Program-made: the position numbers and the translations under genes
The notes under the pieces: generated by a model
Told to the model about the DNA's origin: nothing
The model's input: the letters and a program-made list of their open reading frames with translations, nothing else
The model's database searches: none
Assembly (NCBI RefSeq): GCF_023343835.1
Contig: NC_064437.1
Location: 47,150,967-47,214,966 of the forward strand
DNA: 64,000 nt
Reading direction: 5' to 3'
Source: Lagopus muta
Taxonomy: Eukaryota; Chordata; Aves; Galliformes; Phasianidae
Part shown: piece after piece, positions 13,301-28,300 of the stretch
Layout: the number at the start of each line of letters is the position of its first letter
Numbering within the stretch: the first letter of the stretch is position 1

Positions 13301-16300
13301 TTAGTAGTATCCTGAGAATATTGTCATATTTTTCAGTGAGATTGTGACTCTGTTCCAGTCTGTTTCTATCATTCCTTCACCAAATAATTCAGCTTTTTTA
13401 TTGTGATCAATGCCTAAATCAATGGCTACTGTTCCACACCAAAGAGATTATTGTACTGTCATAGTTGAAATTGAGGGGTATTATTAGGAAAATCAATTAG
13501 ACTATAATCTGTACAGAATAATACATGATCTGTTCAGGATCTTAGCATTTCACTTTTGAGTACAGAATTTCCTGAGACCTTCCAAGTAAAACTCATTCAC
13601 TTGCTTCTGTTAATACTAACAAAAATGGATTTGTTTGAAAAAAAAAAAAAGTATGCTACTGACTACTAACACATTTTCCTGTATAATCTCAGTAATGATT
13701 GCTCTTGTCAAAATAACACAGCTACCCGAAGCTGAGAAGAACTTATTTCCTATGCATAAACCAAGGTATTTCTTTTATAGGTACTGTTAGCACATGAAAA
13801 TTGCTTCTTTGGCAACTGAAGTGCATTATTTTTTTTATTTCTATGGATTGACCTCTGTTTTTTGGATTGCCTGGTCTAATATTTTGACTAGACTTGAGGC
13901 TGTCCTCAATTGCTTGGTCATTTGGAGAGAATTATCTCTTGTGCAATGTTACCCAAGTTTAGGGAGTGTGTATTTTAACCTGAAGTTTCAAGTATTACTT
14001 GGCATTAATCATAATTGTTTTATTATTGCATAGCTTTAATGGAGTTAGAGTAGGGAGCTGTGGTACCCTGGGTATGACTCACCCATTACACATTTGATTT
14101 CTTGCTTTATTTTTAATTTGGAATTTGTTGGCTTTCTGATATTTAATTTTGATATAATTTGAATATTCTTATACAAAGTTGCTCATACTTCTTTGCTGTG
14201 GTTTATCAGTTTTTTTTTATTTGAGAGCAGTGAGATATGCATGGTGCTCTGAGTGGATGAGAGGTGGGGAATGTGAAGCTACACTAGCATGCTATCAGAA
14301 GTCTTCCAACATTTAACTGCAATATATGTTGCATTTTCCACCTGTAGGAGGTAGCTGCTTCTTCCATACTATAATTACACTGTAGTGACCCAGAGTTCCT
14401 GAGAGCCACTGCACTTTATATCCAAGGTACTGGAGGGGGGCAGAGGAAGCAAGCAGGCTTTAGAAAAGAGAATGTTGCAGGAACTGGCAAAATCACTCCA
14501 GAGTAGCTATCAGTTAACTTTGTGACCATATAATGAAAGGTACTGTGTAAATGTTATGTTTGGCTCAGAATGAAAAATTCAACCTTTCTGCCTTCCTCCC
14601 TTGTAGAAATGATGAGATAGTGATGCCAGAGGAACAGACGGGCCTGGTGAAGGAAAACTATATCTGGAATGTCCTGCTGCATCGTGGTGCCACTGATGAG
14701 GGCATATTTCTCCATGTGCCCCCTGGAAGCTATGACCATGATCTCTTCACCATGACATGGGGCCCAACCATTGCAGCACTTTCTTATGTTTTTGACAAGA
14801 GCTTAGAAGAAACAATCATCCAGAAGGCTATCTCTGGTTTCAGGTAGGTCTTACATTTGTGGAACCCAGAAATACTAGTTGGATTGTTATCTCATCTGTC
14901 TGCTGAAGAGGGCACAATGAATACCAGCTGTTACTTTTCCTAGCAATTGAAAAGCTTTTTTTTATTTTAATTACCACTGTTTTTAAGTTGTGGCCTACGC
15001 TCCCCTGGATTTGTTCTTTTGTTAGTGCTGATTCACCTCATCTTGGCCTTTCTTAGTACCACTGGCCACTTGGTTTGACTGGTGTGTTGCAGTAAGTTTA
15101 AGTGCTTTGGGGTGTGTACTTTTAAATTCCAGCATAGTTACATTTAGAAGCCTTGCTGACACAGCTATACTGCTTAAAAGTGAAGGAAAATTACTATTAC
15201 CTTGCACAGTGATGCTGACAGAGTCCTGGGATATCAAGAAAACCTTTCATGAACTTATGTATATGAGGACTTTGCTGTGGCTGGATTGATAGAGATTGTT
15301 CGTTTCTTTCTGTTTTTTATTTGCTTGTTTCTTTCTTTCCTTCTTTTTTTTTTTTTAACCTTTTTCCTGTCTCTGATCAATAGTTAATGTTGTTATCTTT
15401 GAGGTGCTGTATTGGAAAAACCTCTGGTTGTGCTTGAATGCAGACCAAGCCATGCCTTAAATGTAGTCTTAAAGCTCTGTTAATATGCTACTGTAGCCAC
15501 CATCTCTTGGAAACAGCAGGTTTAGTTGAAGGTTTAATGTCAGCAACTTCTTATGTCAAGACATGAAAGTTGGCATATTGGCACAGCTGCAGGTAGTTTG
15601 TCTGTTTGGACTTGATTCTTGGAAGTGATCCCGACATAATCACAGACAAATATCAGCGGTCCAGGACTGAAGGATGATTTTGATTATATGATGGATAATA
15701 GACTCTATGCACGCGCATTTGTTACGAGTGGGTAGAGAGGAAGGTCTGAAATGTCAACGAAGAGGCAGTCTGATTTGCTCTCTTGTACAGAGACCTCTCT
15801 GCCAAGTTATTACAGTGTTTTCTGTGTTCTTCTTCCCCTAGGAAATGTGCAATGATCTCTGCTCACTATGGCCTCAGTGACGTGTTTGACAATCTCATAA
15901 TTTCTCTCTGCAAGTTTACAGCCCTCAGCAGCGAGGTAAGTTTGCAAGGAGGGGAAAGAAGTATGTTTTTTAGTATGTTGGAGCTCTCTTTTTTTGTTAT
16001 GTAGTATAGTTCGTTTATTTTAGTTACACCTGTATCTGTAGATAACAGAAATCTGTATCAGCCCCTGCCCCGAGTTTTCTGGTGAAGGCAATGAAAAACT
16101 GTGTGGTAAAGTAGGAGTTCTGTTGTGCAAGTCCAAATAAGTGCATTTCCTACATACTCACAAGTAGCAGTTCATATAAAACTGCTTATTTCACCTATTT
16201 CATATGAGGAAACTTAGATCTCCGTGTAAAGATAGCGATCATCCGTACTCCCAAGTGAGTTTATGCATTTCAGTTATTAAATATTTGGTTATAGAGCTTA

Positions 16301-19300
16301 TGCAGTGCCAAGAGGGACTGTTTTGTGATCGGTTCTCTGTAAGTGAAGGGGCTGTGCATCTGTGCAGCATTAAGTGGTTAGAAAAACATGTTTTGAATTG
16401 TTTACTGGGATCAGGAAATAACATCAGCAGTTTGTTTCACTTTTAGCAAGAGCTTAAGCACTGTTTCTGATACAGTCCAAGGTACAATGATTGATTTAAG
16501 CTTTTTTGCCCAGATCTTTTTGCGTGGAATATCATCTGCCTAGTTTTTTTCCCCTAAGCTTCTTGGTTGGTAGTATATGGCAGAAGGTGCTAAGGAGATT
16601 ACAGCTATTCCTTTCTAAGGTCAAACATATAAAGAAATCTACAACATTGTTCTTAGAACCTGTAGAAGACCCACAGTGAGCAGAAGGGAGTTTTGCCAAA
16701 TTGCACACACATACAGACGAAAAGGAGTGGGGCTGGAACAAGATCTCTAGAGAGTGAAAGTATGGGTGTAAAAGGGCTCAAACAGATGATTTTTGAAATA
16801 TTTAGAAGGGACAGTGGAAAGAGAACAGTCCTGCAAATTAGTCCAGTTAATGGAGTTTGGCTGTTCCGAAACTACAGAAAAGCAGAGTTGTCTGAACTGG
16901 ATGTTTTTTATGTTGCTCACATCCCGCATTGGTAGCAATGAAGAAGCACCAGCTTGACTGTTAAAAGACAATAAACAGAAAGCAAAACCCTCAACAATCA
17001 AGCAGTGCAGTTGCTTTTGATTCCCTTTTCCTGCACATCTCACTACAGTAAAGATGAAATGCTCGCTCCTCTCCAAGCGTACCAGATTTTGAGACTACCA
17101 GCAGATTACACAAGGAAAGGAATGTCTGCTGTGAAACAACTGTTTGACACAGATTTACACAGTAGAAGCAACAAGACTAAGCCCTCGGAGGCACCAGCTA
17201 TTGCCAGCTGCATCCCATCTAGTTGTGAGACTAGAATCTGGAGCAGTCTTAGGTCTGTGAAAATTAAGCAACTGTGCCTTTCGCTGATGATGTAGGATTG
17301 AGGAATTCTGGATTTGAACCGAGCTGTGAGTTTTTATCTGTGGCTAATTCCAGCTACACCAATTACTTTCTGCTTCCCTAAATTCCTGAAGGGTTTGAGG
17401 ACGACAGTGGCATATGACAACTAAACAAATACTTGAGAGACAGTCTGGTGGAAGGGGGAGAAGGGGTGAATGTCTCCAGGGACTGAGGAGACAAATCAAA
17501 GAGGAACTGTTAGAAAGTGGGAGAAGAACATTGAAGTGTCACATGGCTTAGAATCATAGGATGGCCTAGGTTGAAAAGGACCTCAAAGATCACCTACTTT
17601 CAACCCCCCTGCTATGTGCAGGGTCACCAACCACCAGACCAGGCTGCCCAGAGCCACATCCAGCCTGGCCTTGAATGCCTCCAGGGATGGGGCATCCACA
17701 ACCTCCTTGGGCAACCTGTTCCAGTGCATCACTACCCTCTGTGTGAAAAACTTCCTCCTAATATCTAACCTAAACCTCACCTAACTCGGTTTAAAACTAT
17801 TCCCCCTTGTCCTATCACTATGCATCCTCGTAAGCAGCTGTTCCCCTTCCTGTTTATGTGCTCCCTTCAAGTACTGGAAGGCCACAGTGAGGTCTCCCTG
17901 GAGCCTTCTCTTCTCCAAGCTAAACAATCCCAGTTCCCTCAATCTTTCTTCAGAGGAGAGGTGCTCCTGCCCTCTGATCATCTTAGTGGCCCTTCTCTGG
18001 ACCCACTCCAAGAGCTCCACGTCCTTCCTGTACTTGGAGTCCCAGTCCTCGATGCCGTATTCCAGTACACAGGCCTCACAAGAGCTGAGTAGAGGAGGAC
18101 AATCACCTTCCTCTTCCTGCTGGCCACCCCTTTTTCAATGCAGCCCAGAACAGTTGGCCTTCTGGGCTGCAAGCACACACTGCTGGCTCATGCCCAACTT
18201 CTCATCCTCCAGGACCCCCAGGTCCTTCTCTGCAGAGCTGTTCTCAAAGAGATCTTCCCCCAGTTTGTATCAATACCTGGGGTTGCCCTGACCCAAGTGC
18301 AGCACCCTGCATTCGGCCTTATTGAACCTCCTTAGGTTTTCGTGGGCCCACTTCTGCAGCCTGTCCAGGTCCATCTGCCACTTCCTAAGCTAGATCACCC
18401 TGGTGATCAAGTGTCCCCACTGAGCACTGCAATTTCTATGCATAGCCACTTTGTTTAAAAGAAGAGGAATAGAAAGGAATATGGAGATTGATTAGCTTGC
18501 TGTTAACTGGTGTTCAGAGTAACTTTACATGTCCAGAATGTTTTTGGCCATAGTTTCCATCTCAAATAGTAATGGTTGCAGCAAGAGGGGCAGTGATACC
18601 TTATTTTAAGGCTTTGATTCTGGAGTGAGGTCCCATAGCAGAATAAGTTAGTGTTATTTATAAGTTCGCACTGAGCACTTTCGAAGTGTTCTGTAGTGGA
18701 GAGCTTAGGTCCAAGTGTCTCAGTGATTGAGCTTGCCCTGGAAAGCCACCTTGTCTTTGTTTCTGTGTCAAGCAAATATGAGCTGAGTTAGTTGTCTACA
18801 GCTTTGTGCAAAGAATTGCTGCCTTTTCTGTAGTCAATTCTGATCAGTCTGCTGCGATTTCTGTTGGGGAAGGAACAAGTCTTGCTGACTGCTGCCCCTT
18901 TTCTTTCCTTTAGTCTATTGAGAACCTGCCGACTGTTTTTGGAAGTAATCCCAAGGCCCATATTGCAGCAAAGACTGTGTTTCACTTGGCCCATCGCCAT
19001 GGGGACATTCTGCGGGAGGGCTGGAAAAACATCATGGAGGCCCTCCTGCAGCTTTTCCGAGCAGAACTGCTGCCCAAGGCCATGGTAGAGGTAATCACAC
19101 GGGTAGCTGAAAACTCGGGGAGTGGGAAGCAGGCTTTTCATAGAATCAGTTCAAAGTGGTGGAGAGTTCCCTTGCAAAGAAGGCCTGGATTTGGTGAAGT
19201 GTGTACAGATCTAGAAAGCTGTCAAAAAGTGTCATGTTCAAGAACATGCAGGCTCAGCTTGTTTCACAGCATTTCTTTTTTTTTTTTCTTATTTTTGTTT

Positions 19301-22300
19301 TTGTTGTATTTGAGAAATTCCACCATTTGTTTCACTTGAACAAATTTTGAATATTTGCAGAAGAGAGAGTGCATGAGGTATTAGAGTACAGTATTAGTAT
19401 TGCCAGATGGTGGAGAGGTGTGACTAGGTGTAGAGGGGTGAAGAGCTGGGTTGACTGGCAGTGGGCAGGTGCTTGGGTGTGGTATTTCATCATTAAGTGA
19501 AGCATTGTAGGGGCAAAAGCAGACTACAGAGAAGTAGACAACTGAATATATTTGTTCTGGTCTGTGTTCCAGGTTGAAGACTTTGTGGATCCCAATGGTA
19601 AAATCTATCTGCAGCGTGAGGAGACACCATCTAACCGGTGAGTGGAGCAGATAGCTCAGGCAGTCTTTTTTATCCTCCTTAGTCCTGGAAAATAGTATAC
19701 CTTTTCTTTTTCTTCTGTAATGTTTTCTTACTGATGCTGATGTCTTCTAATTTGCAGTGGTGAATCTACAGTGCTGAGTTTTGTTAGTTGGCTCACCCTC
19801 AGTGGTACAGAGCAATCTGGCATGAGAGGGCCATCTACTGAGACACAGGAAGCAAAGCGAGCGGCTCTGGAGTGCATAAAGGTAAAGTGCATGAAGTGCA
19901 TAAAGGTAAAAAGGCTGTGAAAGAACCTGCTTTTGTCTGTGTGACAGTATTATGCAGATAAAAGGTAACAGAAGCATAAACATGCGTGTTTCTAGGCAGT
20001 ATTCCAGGCTCCCAGAGGACTTGGGAAATGTAATAAAGTAAAGATGAGTGAATCTGCATTGCCAGCTATAGAGTCTGCATTGCCAGAGTCTTATAGGATA
20101 TGATGTACAAACGTAGTAACACTTGAAAATAGAGACGGTTTTGCACAAGAAACTGGGATCTGCCCTTGGCATCACTATGCTATAATTAAGCACAAATTTA
20201 TTAACTCTCAAATGACTAATCTTTTCCAAGACAAGGCAGTCTATGGGCAGATGTTCTTTTTTAAAAGGCAAGGAGCTACCTGATAAAATCTGTCTAGCAC
20301 TGTTAGAGGATAATTGATGTTAAAGGATTGAATTAGCTTTCAGGAATTTTCCTCCATGTAACTGTGTTGAAACCACTCGCAGTACCTACTGCAGCAGCAT
20401 GTGGTGTTTTGTGGGGAATCTGTTTGTATGCCTTCCCCGCATCCTGGATATATCATTCTCTTTTCTGTCTTTTCCAGCAATGTGATCCTGAGAAGTTGAT
20501 CACAGAAAGTAAATTCCTCCAACTTGAATCCCTCCAGGAGCTGATGAAGGTGAGAAAGATACTGGGCAAGGGACAGGATGGGTGATGGCACAAGTCTGCT
20601 GAGTGATTATGCATATGTGTTGTATACTCACCTAGCTCCTCTATCCTCAGAGGATGTCTTAAGCCTAATTGGCTTGAAATCAGGTCTGGTTTGAAATCAG
20701 ACGTTAGTTTGTCTGTTGCCTGCTCAGAAGTTACACATTTGTTTAGTAGCAGAGAAAGACAGTAAATTGTGAAAAACATTGTAAGAGTCTTTTGGTAACA
20801 GAAACTGTTTGAAAATTTCATGTGCCATCTTAGTTCTGGAGGAGGATTTTGCTCTTAGTCCTCTATGTCAGGAACTCTTCCTTTAAATGCAAGTTGTTGG
20901 CTTGTGGATAGTCACTTCTAGGTATGTCTGTCTTTTCTGTGCTTCAAATATGCTTAATAAGAAGCTGCTAGCTGCCAGAAAGCCTCCCCATCTGAGACAC
21001 TTCATCAGAGTTTAACATTCTTTAAGTTTGAATTACATCTTTCTTAAAAAAATATATATATATATATAAATATAATCTTCCATATACTTAGATTAGCCCC
21101 TGACCTCCAATGTATTTTTGATGGACTATGCACAACTTCCCCAGACACTGGAGTGCTGCTTTGCCCAGACTAAGAGCATTCTGTTGGTCCTCACTGGTAC
21201 CCCTGTTTTGAGAAGCTGCAAGTCACAAACAATTAATTGTCTTTTCTAGGCTCTAATCTCTGTGACTCCCGATGAGGAGACATACGATGAAGAGGATGCT
21301 GCCTTCTGCTTGGAGATGCTTCTAAGGATTGTACTAGAAAATAGGTATGACCTTGAAATACATTTATAGTCGCTGTCTATGTCTCTGCAGGACTGCAGCT
21401 GCTGACTGGGTCTAGGGAATGAGTTCCTTATGTGCTTCGTTTGCCAGCTGAAGCAGCATGTGGCTATAATTTCAGGGCTTAGCAATTCTGTTCTAGCATA
21501 TGCAAACATAGGGACTATTCACCCATGAATTATTGCTTTGATATCATGAGATCTGGAGAATATAAACTAAACACTGGTGGGAGAATTCACCCACCTGCTT
21601 GATTTGCGAGTAATTAAGTAAATAAGGTACTTGACAGTTTTGTTGTTTCTGTGTGTCTGTTCTTATATCTCTCTGCTGGAGTTTTTCTTTGTAGTTATGA
21701 AATACCAGATTGTGAGGCTGTATGGAGTATTCAGGGTGGAAGAGGGAAGTAGCTGCATCCTGCTTGTCTCATATCCTTTCATCCTACCCTTTCCCTCCTC
21801 CTTGTTGTGGCTAGGGACCGTGTGACCTGTGTCTGGCAAACTGTCCGAGACCACCTCTACCACCTCTGTGTCAATGCAATGGAGTTCTGCTTCTTAGTGG
21901 AGAGGGCAGTGGTGGGCCTGCTGAGGCTGGCAATTCGGCTCCTTCGTCGGGAAGAAATCAGTGCACAGGTAAGGGGAAGTCTGTTGCTGTTGTGGGTGGG
22001 TTTTTTTGCTGTATCTGGCAACATAGGAAAGCAATTATTGTGGTATGGACCCACACTTAGCCTGTGTGTGCTACAGGTAACAACAACCAGCAGTTATAAG
22101 TAGCCCTAAGTAAGGAAGGTGGACTTTGCTGAAGAAGAGAGTGTATATAACAGGATCTGTTATTCTTGCTGTCTCTTTCTGTGGCTAGGTTCTCCTCTCG
22201 TTACGTATCCTGCTCATGATGAAGCCAAATGTGTTGTCCAGAGTTAGCCATGAGGTTGCCTATGGCCTTCATGAACTGCTGAAGACCAATGCTGCCAACA

Positions 22301-25300
22301 TTCATTCTGGGGATGACTGGTACACGCTCTTCACCCTCCTGGAGTGTATTGGGTCTGGGGTAAAGCCACCTGCAGCCCTGCAGGTTACAGCAAGGGCAGA
22401 TAACGACACAGGTAAGATAGGCCGGCTTTTGCTAGGAAATCTGATGCCCGCCTGCCAGATAAGCAGCTGCTTCCCCAAGCTTTTCAATTAGCAGAGGGAA
22501 CTGCAAGAAAACAAAGCTGACATTAAACTACATTATCAAGATTAAAGACCAGCACCTGCTGTTCACTCCTACCCCATGGTCTGTCCCTGGCTCTACTCTG
22601 CCATCTCTTCGTACTCTGAGCAACAGTCCAGGTGCTCATCCCTGGGGGAGCAGTGGGGGGGAAAACTGATACCAGTTGCAGCAGCTGTAGATCTTTGCAC
22701 TGCCCCATGGAGTATATTCTGGTGGTTGTGGTCCGGTGCCATGGGTAATATAGCCTTTAATCTCTCATCCAGGTGTGTAATGTAAACCCAGCTGTTTCCT
22801 CTTTTAGAGGACTGACTCCTTTGTGTCCTCTTTTTAAGGATTTTGAAAAAGGAAGTAGTTCTTTAAACTATTTCCAATTCAGTTTGTTTTCAGAGTGCAC
22901 ATGCAATTCCTGTAAGACCAACCCACTGTTTGCCACTTCTCTGGACTGTGTTAGCAGACGATCTTTCCAGCAAACTGTTCGTGTTCTGCTTTAGCCAGCT
23001 GCTGTGTATTTGAGGCTGACATCTTCAGACTTCTACAGGAAAAAAAAAAAAAGAAAAAAAAAATTAAAGAAAGGATTTTCCTAAAAGGCTGTTCTCCTCT
23101 CTGCTTTTCTAGAACTTTTTTGCTAGGTCCTGATGCCTTATGCTAAATAGCTTGTGGCCTTTGCCTTCTGGAGCAAATACAAGATTTTTTTTCCTCCCAG
23201 CTCTTTTTTTTACTGCTCCTGTCTTTACTGCTTGAACAAACTACTTGACTATAGCATGCTGTAGATCAAAACATTATTTCTCTTTACCTCCTGAAAACGT
23301 TTGGTGCACTATTCACAGCAAATCTAGATGCTGGTGGATTTCTAGATAACGTTGAATGATGAGGGAAAAAACCCACAATTTTTGTTCAAGACAACTTTAT
23401 CACGGTGCCTTAAATTTGGCCTTTGCAATGGTTTCTGAGCTTGGAACATGTGAAATACAAGGTTATCTTGAAATTCGGGGAAGGTAGATCGGATAGATAT
23501 GGAACATGCATGAAGTAAACTGCTCTGAACGAGAAACACTTCACCCATATTAATGTGGAGTGGCATGAGGGACCTCAACAGCCACACAAGTCCATATTCT
23601 GCATTGTGCTTTAGGAGTTGCCTTGGCTGAACCTAGCACCTCCAACGGTTCTAAAATATGTGGTACATATGATTCTTCCCCTGGGATCAAGTTGTTGAAA
23701 TTTGCTGTTTTAAATCCATGGTCAGTTAATAAGTGACTTAGCAGAGGATGGAAATTCCCTTCCTTCTGAAAGGGAAAAACAAATGTACGTACCAGGAATA
23801 AATGCCAAGGTCTGTGTTTCCTGCTATCTCCTGTGCATACTTCAGTTACAGTTGTTCTTCCTTTCCCAGGAGGAAAGGCCTGGCTCAGATTCTTCCAGGG
23901 CCCACCGGTGCTTCTTAGCTAATGCTGATCTGGATTGCTTCTCCCTTATTCGTAGCTACTCTCCCAAGTTTACTCTCTAAAACCTCTGCCTTTTGTCTTG
24001 AAGGTGCTCAGTCAGACAGTGAGGTCTCCTCCTATCATCCAAGTGACATGAGCCTAGACCGTGGCTACACGTCTGATTCAGAGGTGTACACAGACCATGG
24101 GAAGCCAGGCAAGATGCACCGCTCGGTGACGGATGTGGATATGATGAACAGTGGCTGGCTAGTGGTGAGTAACCAAGGGGCTTCTGGTGCCAAAAACTAA
24201 TCCTGGTTTTTGGAAGAGGGTGTGGTAGGGACGTAAAGAATAAGGCTGTAGAAGAGATAGCTAGGGTGAGCTGACAGTGTAAAGGGAAGATGTGGAGAAG
24301 ATGCAGATGGAAAGCAGAAAGCTAGGAGGCAGATGTTGAAGAAAGGGGAATTGTTTCAGAAGAAAGGTTCTTTCAGCACGTGCATGCGGTGCGGTTTGTT
24401 ACACTACTCCCTCCTGCTACCCTCTTGCTGTGCCCTGCAGGTAGGGAAAGATGACATCGACACCTCTAAACCCAGTGCTGGGTTCAACAAGCTGGGGCCG
24501 TCTCCTCTTGTCAACCAGTACAGCCTGACCGTGGGGTTGGATTTGGGCCCACATGACACAAAGTCTCTCATGAAGTGTGTAGAGTCCTTGTCCTTCATTG
24601 TGCGAGATGCTGCCCACGTGACACCTGAGAACTTTGAGCTTTGTGTTAAAACCATCCGCATTTTTGTGGAGGCAAGCTTGAACGGAGGTAAGGTGGCCTT
24701 TGATTTGACAGCTGGGATCAGGCTTGAGAGTGCCCAGCAGCATGAAGGGATGTGTGAAACACTGTTGGGGAATGAGTCCCCAGCTCTCAGATAATCTTCT
24801 GCTATGAGAAAAGTCCATGTCACTGTGACACAAGAGGCCAGCACCTAATGTAAAGGTAGCAGCATCAGCAAGTGTTGGCTTCCTGTGGATGCAGAAGGCT
24901 GTTCCTGAAGGGCGCTGGGTACCTCTTAAAATGAGTAGAACCCTCCGCTGGGGATGTCAGAAAGTGGCTGCTGCATGTGTTGAAAGGCTGAAAACATTTT
25001 GTGATGGAGTTGTGCATATTGTATGTTGCTGCCTTTACCTTTTTAGGCTCTAAGTCCCAGGAGAAAAGGGGGAAGAGCCACAGGCATGATAGTAAATCCA
25101 GTCGGTTAAAAAAAAAGCCAAAGGAGAGCTCCACTCGGCGATCACGAGTCTTGAGCCAGCACCAGGTCCACACACACAGTGATGAGGACGAGGATGAGAG
25201 CATCCCTGCCAGCTACCACACTGTGTCTTTACAGGTTAGTCAGGACGTAAGTATAGCAAGGATTTCCTCCTCTCCTTTCCCACACTCGGGACCTTGCTAG

Positions 25301-28300
25301 GGAATCACTGGGACTCTTCATGGGATGAGGGGAGGTTGTATCCTGGACTAGTGACCACTGAATGGTGAAGGTTAGGGCTGGTCGCAGAGTGTGGTTCTGC
25401 AGTGAGAGAGAAAAGCCAGAAGAGTAGGTGAATGGAAATAAGTCACTGCAGAAGATACAGTGAATGTGGATAAAGGAAGTTTGGAGACATGAGTTTCATG
25501 TGGGATTAGTGAAGAGTCTGACAGAGCATGTGAGCTTATGGAGAGAGGAGAACCTGGTCGGCTGGTACACAGGGTTTTCAAGTACAGAGGACTGGGATGC
25601 AGGAGTTATTTCTATCTTGGCTCTCAAAGATGTGAAGATGCTGACTTAGCACTAATCTTTTGGGCCACAGTTCAGTAGTAAAGTTGTTAGGATGCTGTCA
25701 TGTGCCATTGGAGAGTTTTTGCATGTTTCACGTTGCTTTAAAAAACTAAGTTGCAAGGAGACGGAGTTGTCTGTGGGCAATGTAGCTGAGTCATTGTTTT
25801 TCTCCCTAAGTTAGGCAGGGCATCGTGCTGTGTATTGGAAATGCTCTGTGCAGGCCAAGGATCCGTTCTTTCTCCTGGGAACTTTGGAATGCCACTCCCT
25901 CAGTGAGGAAATTTATATGGCTCCTGGCTGACAATAATCTTGTGGAGGATGCCCAGTACTTGAATGCTTAGGGATTGCTCGGATAACTGGACCTGAAACT
26001 ATCTCATAGCAGCTGGGATCCTCTTAGCATTGGTTTGGGAAGGAGCAGAGAGAAGGTTTGATTCAAGAATTGTGTTACTTAATGTGATGCTTGACTTGCA
26101 GCTCCTGGATCTCATGCACACCTTGCACACACGAGCAGCTTCCATCTACAGCTCCTGGGCAGAGGAGCAACGCCATCTAGAGACTTCAGGGAGGAAAATC
26201 GAAGCAGATTCTCGAACACTGTGGTCGAACTGCTGGTGTCCTTTGTTACAAGGTAAAGTCATCCCCTTGTGATGAGAAGTGAGCGGAGAGACTTTCAATA
26301 CAACATCAGCCCTCAGGAAAGTGGAGGAGCCAAGAGCTAACTGTAGATAGCAGGCAGAGGTTGTTTTTTAGGGTCTGCTGTGTAAGTGGGAAAACAAAAT
26401 GGGCTCAGATCCAGCAAGGTATCCTTAGCATGACTTAGCTACCAGCTTACTACTGGATGTGACAGTAGATTCCCAATCTGTGACCTAGAACAGGTATGAT
26501 ACTTCTTATTTTGTTCCTTCCTCTCAGTGTGTTTGGTCTTCATTAGCTATCTCTACCTAGGCTGGGTGAGTTGGAATGTGACACTTTCTCTGTGGGCTCA
26601 GCACTGAACTCCTCTTTTGCAGGTATTGCCTGGCTATGCTGTGATGCCCGACGCCAGGTACGGATGCAGGCACTCACCTACTTGCAGCGGGCCCTCCTTG
26701 TACATGACCTGCAGGCCTTGGATGCCTTAGAGTGGGAGTCGTGCTTCAATAAGGTAACCTCCTGATTGGGCTGGGCAGGCAGGTATGACAGCAGTCACAA
26801 AGAGCAATGCTCTTTGTAGGAGGCATAGTACTGTCTTGTTGAATAGTCTGCTCACCATAATACACAGGCATTTCCCTACTTTGCTCCTGTGAAATATTCC
26901 TCTCTGCTTAGGCTTCTGACAGAGCCTCTTGGAAATCAATCCACGTATTCAATTTCTCACTGCTTCCCTCATGCTCTTTGTCTAGAAATTAGTTCCAAAA
27001 GCTAGCTTCTTCCTTTAAGGTGGTAAGATGAAAAGGACTGGATGAGACTTTCACAAAGAAATATCAATCCAACAGGTGCTGTTCCCTCTGCTAACGAAGC
27101 TCCTTGAGAACATCAGCCCAGCTGATGTTGGTGGAATGGAAGAAACTAGGATGAGAGCCTCAACACTGCTCTCCAAGGTTAGTATGCTTCCACTGTCTGA
27201 AAGCTCAGGAGAGAATGTGCATCAAGAGGACAACATTGTTTGCTTCTCAGCATCTCTGATTTGGAGAGGTGTCAGTCTGCTAGTATGACTGTCTTCAGTG
27301 CTGAGCCTTTCCACCACCGCCTGCTGCTGGGATGAGCCTTCTTTCCAGAGCTGTCTCCGTGATCTTAGATTCAGAAAAGTCGTTAGGAAGGTGTTTACGA
27401 GAGTGAAGAGAAGTATATCATTCAACATTAATTAAAGACGGTTTATTCTAGAGGTGAAGTGATGCTCATCAAAGCCTGGGCCTGAAGGACTGGAGGAGGT
27501 GCTGATTAAAACTTAAATGACCTCAGGCAAGAGAGACAAGATTCACTCTTCTGTATAAGCAGCTTAGAAGAATGGATTCCTCTGGCATCCTCTGGCCTTC
27601 TAGCCTGCCACAGGGAGGGGTCATTCCACATTTGTGAGATTGGCTTGCCAAGCCATGAACAGCAGCCTTGATACTGCTTGTTGACAATGGTTGTGCTCTT
27701 TTCTAGGTGTTTCTACAGCATCTCTCCCCACTGCTCTCACTGACCACTTTTGCTGCTTTGTGGCTGACAATCCTTGACTTCATGGACAAATACATGCATG
27801 CTGGCTCCAGTGACTTACTGGTAAGGTGCTGAAAGTGCTGCAGAGCTTTGAACAATCATTCATGAATTTTAACCCCTTATGCTTTGTTTGCTGTTGTTTT
27901 TTTTTTTTTTTTAATTTAACTCTCACAAACCCATTCGTTCCACAGTGTGTCCCTTTAGCCTCTGTTTCCAATGCAGCCCATCAGCTTTTTTTGAGCCTTC
28001 GTTCATTGCTGTGTGTCCCATCTCTCTGTGCTGAGGAGTGTTTCTGATTACAGCTGGAGGCCATCCCAGAGTCTCTGAAGAATATGCTGCTTGTAATGGA
28101 CACGGCTGGGATATTCCACAGTGCAGACTCACGGACAGGATACTCTGATCTTTGGGAGATCACCTGGGAGCGGATTGACTGCTTCTTACCTAGGCTGCGA
28201 GATGAGCTCTTCAAACAAACAGTCATCCAAGGTACAAGGGAATGAGAAGCATTTTAAAAAATGGGTTTTGGGCCTAGTGCTTGCACCTTGCTGTACCCAG

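Larger units (their letters stand above)
10326..14843 (+). other. GBF1: GBF1 exons 10326-10528, 10962-11085, 11568-11693, 12319-12401, 14607-14843: Sec7 domain
   Basis: This is the catalytic Arf exchange domain, about residues 487-690 of the visible product. It starts [20 protein letters not shown]. The catalytic glutamate lies in [17 protein letters not shown] on exon 10962-11085. The second Sec7 motif is [20 protein letters not shown] on exon 11568-11693. Exon 12319-12401 gives [20 protein letters not shown]. The last exon leaves Sec7 and enters HDS1 ([20 protein letters not shown]). Junction phases 2, 0, 0, 2 and 2 all join. The residues I remember as conserved in large Arf GEFs are present, so the enzyme should be active. 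Confidence 0.96.
15842..20549 (+). other. GBF1: GBF1 exons 15842-15935, 18914-19090, 19573-19637, 19758-19881, 20478-20549: HDS1 region
   Basis: These exons continue HDS1, which in GBF1 takes part in lipid and Golgi/lipid-droplet binding. They give [20 protein letters not shown], then [80 protein letters not shown], and [20 protein letters not shown]. Phases 1, 0, 2, 0 and 0 join without a break. Near-identity with human is visible throughout. Confidence 0.95.

Noticed and set aside
17583-18178. Minus-strand frames resembling a protein gene
   Set aside because: They are the degraded end of a CR1 reverse transcriptase, with a stop and a frame change.
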